Positions 63,470-64,000 of a stretch of 64,000 nucleotides of DNA are shown piece by piece; the stretch's first letter is position 1, and each line of letters opens with the position of its first letter. The position numbers and the translations under genes are program-made. The DNA comes from Epithemia pelagica (Eukaryota > Bacillariophyta > Bacillariophyceae > Surirellales > Surirellaceae). The notes under the pieces are model-generated. The model ran no database searches, had not been told where the DNA came from, and saw only the letters and a program-made list of their open reading frames with translations. The stretch covers positions 496,001 to 560,000 of the forward strand of contig OX337230.1 of NCBI GenBank assembly GCA_946965045.2. Direction: 5' to 3'.

Positions 63470-64000
63470 TTATACACCAACAACATGCCGATCATCCGTA
63501 TTGCACGACTTCGTGCGATTTGAATTGTGAACTTCCTGGTGCTGATCATGAAGCACTAGAGGTTCCTTTCCACGAGGAGGTTCTTCGCTGGTAAGAAGTT
63601 CCTGTAAAAAGAAAAAATCCTTCGTGTCAGAAGCGTCATGCCGGACCTGCCCCTTTCGCTGGAAGAGTATTTTACTTACCCCACCCGGGAGTGCTCTAGC
63701 CTCCATTTCCTCTGACCGAGGAATCTGGACTTGTTGATATGCGCGAGTCTCAGTTCCTACAGTAAGAGATTCCGGAAGATGTGCTCTCTTCCGTAGCTTT
63801 TGAACAAATGACCCAAGTATATTTTTCGTATCTATTTGCATCGACATCACTGAACGATGTAGTTGTCCCTTCAGCAGACCACAAAGATGGTTGAAAAACC
63901 CTTTGCGGAATTTAGTGAACACCTCGAAGTCGCCATCAGAGCGTTTCGTATCTTTTTGTTTTATGATCGCTAGACCATGTAGAAGGAGTTCAATGGAGCG
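63470..64000 (-). CDS. Hypothetical protein, 3' part, start outside window
   Basis: Read from the right edge the minus frame is open from base 64000. Exon: 64000-63680, then an intron 63679-63602 (GTAAGT to TTTTTACAG, 78 bp), then 63601-63470 with a TAA stop. The intron is phase 0 and its length is a multiple of three without a stop, so an unspliced reading is also open. Visible protein: helical, amphipathic start (IELLLHGLAIIKQKD), FEVFTKFRKGFFNHLCGLLK, QLHRSVMSMQIDTKNILGSF, then after the intron a charged end with HDQHQEVHN. I recognise no family. Confidence 0.5.
   Translation of the reverse strand, partial: RSIELLLHGLAIIKQKDTKRSDGDFEVFTKFRKGFFNHLCGLLKGQLHRSVMSMQIDTKNILGSFVQKLRKRAHLPESLTVGTETRAYQQVQIPRSEEMEARALPGGVSKILFQRKGQVRHDASDTKDFFFLQELLTSEEPPRGKEPLVLHDQHQEVHNSNRTKSCNTDDRHVVGV

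Noticed and set aside
1-64000. tRNA, rRNA genes and CRISPR arrays
   Set aside because: I looked for tRNA cloverleaf signatures, rRNA-like blocks and regularly spaced short repeats and saw none; the only tRNA-like match is the retrotransposon primer site.

Overview
The window looks like nuclear DNA of a diatom, most likely a pennate one. Support: Ty1/copia-order LTR retrotransposons with the layout of the diatom CoDi families, short GT-AG introns of 78-205 bp, a protein with an AAA|WSF motif after a signal peptide (the diatom plastid-import type), and a Crinkler/RHS-type NTPase of the sort common in stramenopile genomes. The species cannot be fixed from sequence alone.

Layout. Bases 1-5,100 hold a three-exon hypothetical gene (5' end outside), a 44-bp minisatellite, a one-exon hypothetical gene between GA-rich repeats, and a 667-bp fragment 99.5% identical to the gag of a retrotransposon 16 kb away. 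Bases 6,705-15,746 are a minus-strand copia-order retrotransposon (214-bp LTRs, target duplication AGACG) into whose 5' leader a complete PIF/Harbinger DNA transposon (12,387-15,510) has jumped. To its right lie a MATE-transporter pseudogene and an intact Crinkler/RHS-like gene. Bases 19,585-26,719 are a CoDi-like element (237-bp LTRs that appear identical, TSD GAACA) broken by several one-base frameshifts and a stop. Bases 27,239-29,251 carry a 2-oxoglutarate-oxygenase-like frame joined in phase to a tail-anchored coiled-coil protein and interrupted by two TGA codons. A broken Kelch gene follows. Bases 30,528-41,520 are a degenerate tandem-repeat array split by a second CoDi-like element (31,551-40,621) whose gag-pol frame of about 2,660 codons has only one internal stop.

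The right third (41.8-64 kb) is ordinary gene space with few transposons: a 17-residue-repeat protein, a Sen1/senataxin-type helicase carrying a WW domain, a plastid-targeted repeat protein, a TLC-type membrane protein with a long disordered tail, the ribosome biogenesis factor Rrp15, a TPR plus EF-hand co-chaperone-like protein, a coiled-coil protein, two inverted-repeat structures and a partial gene at the right edge.

The host genes do not form an operon or obvious pathway. The two divergent pairs (helicase/plastid protein; TLC protein/Rrp15) probably share promoter regions. The left two thirds is a transposon graveyard in which elements have landed in other elements, in repeats and next to decaying genes. 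The points most worth following up are the WW domain and the (GT)n-bearing intron in the Sen1 helicase P-loop, the oxygenase fusion with two in-phase TGA codons, the membrane-spanning segment between Gag and protease in both CoDi-like elements, the exon-like gag fragment, and the plastid repeat protein.
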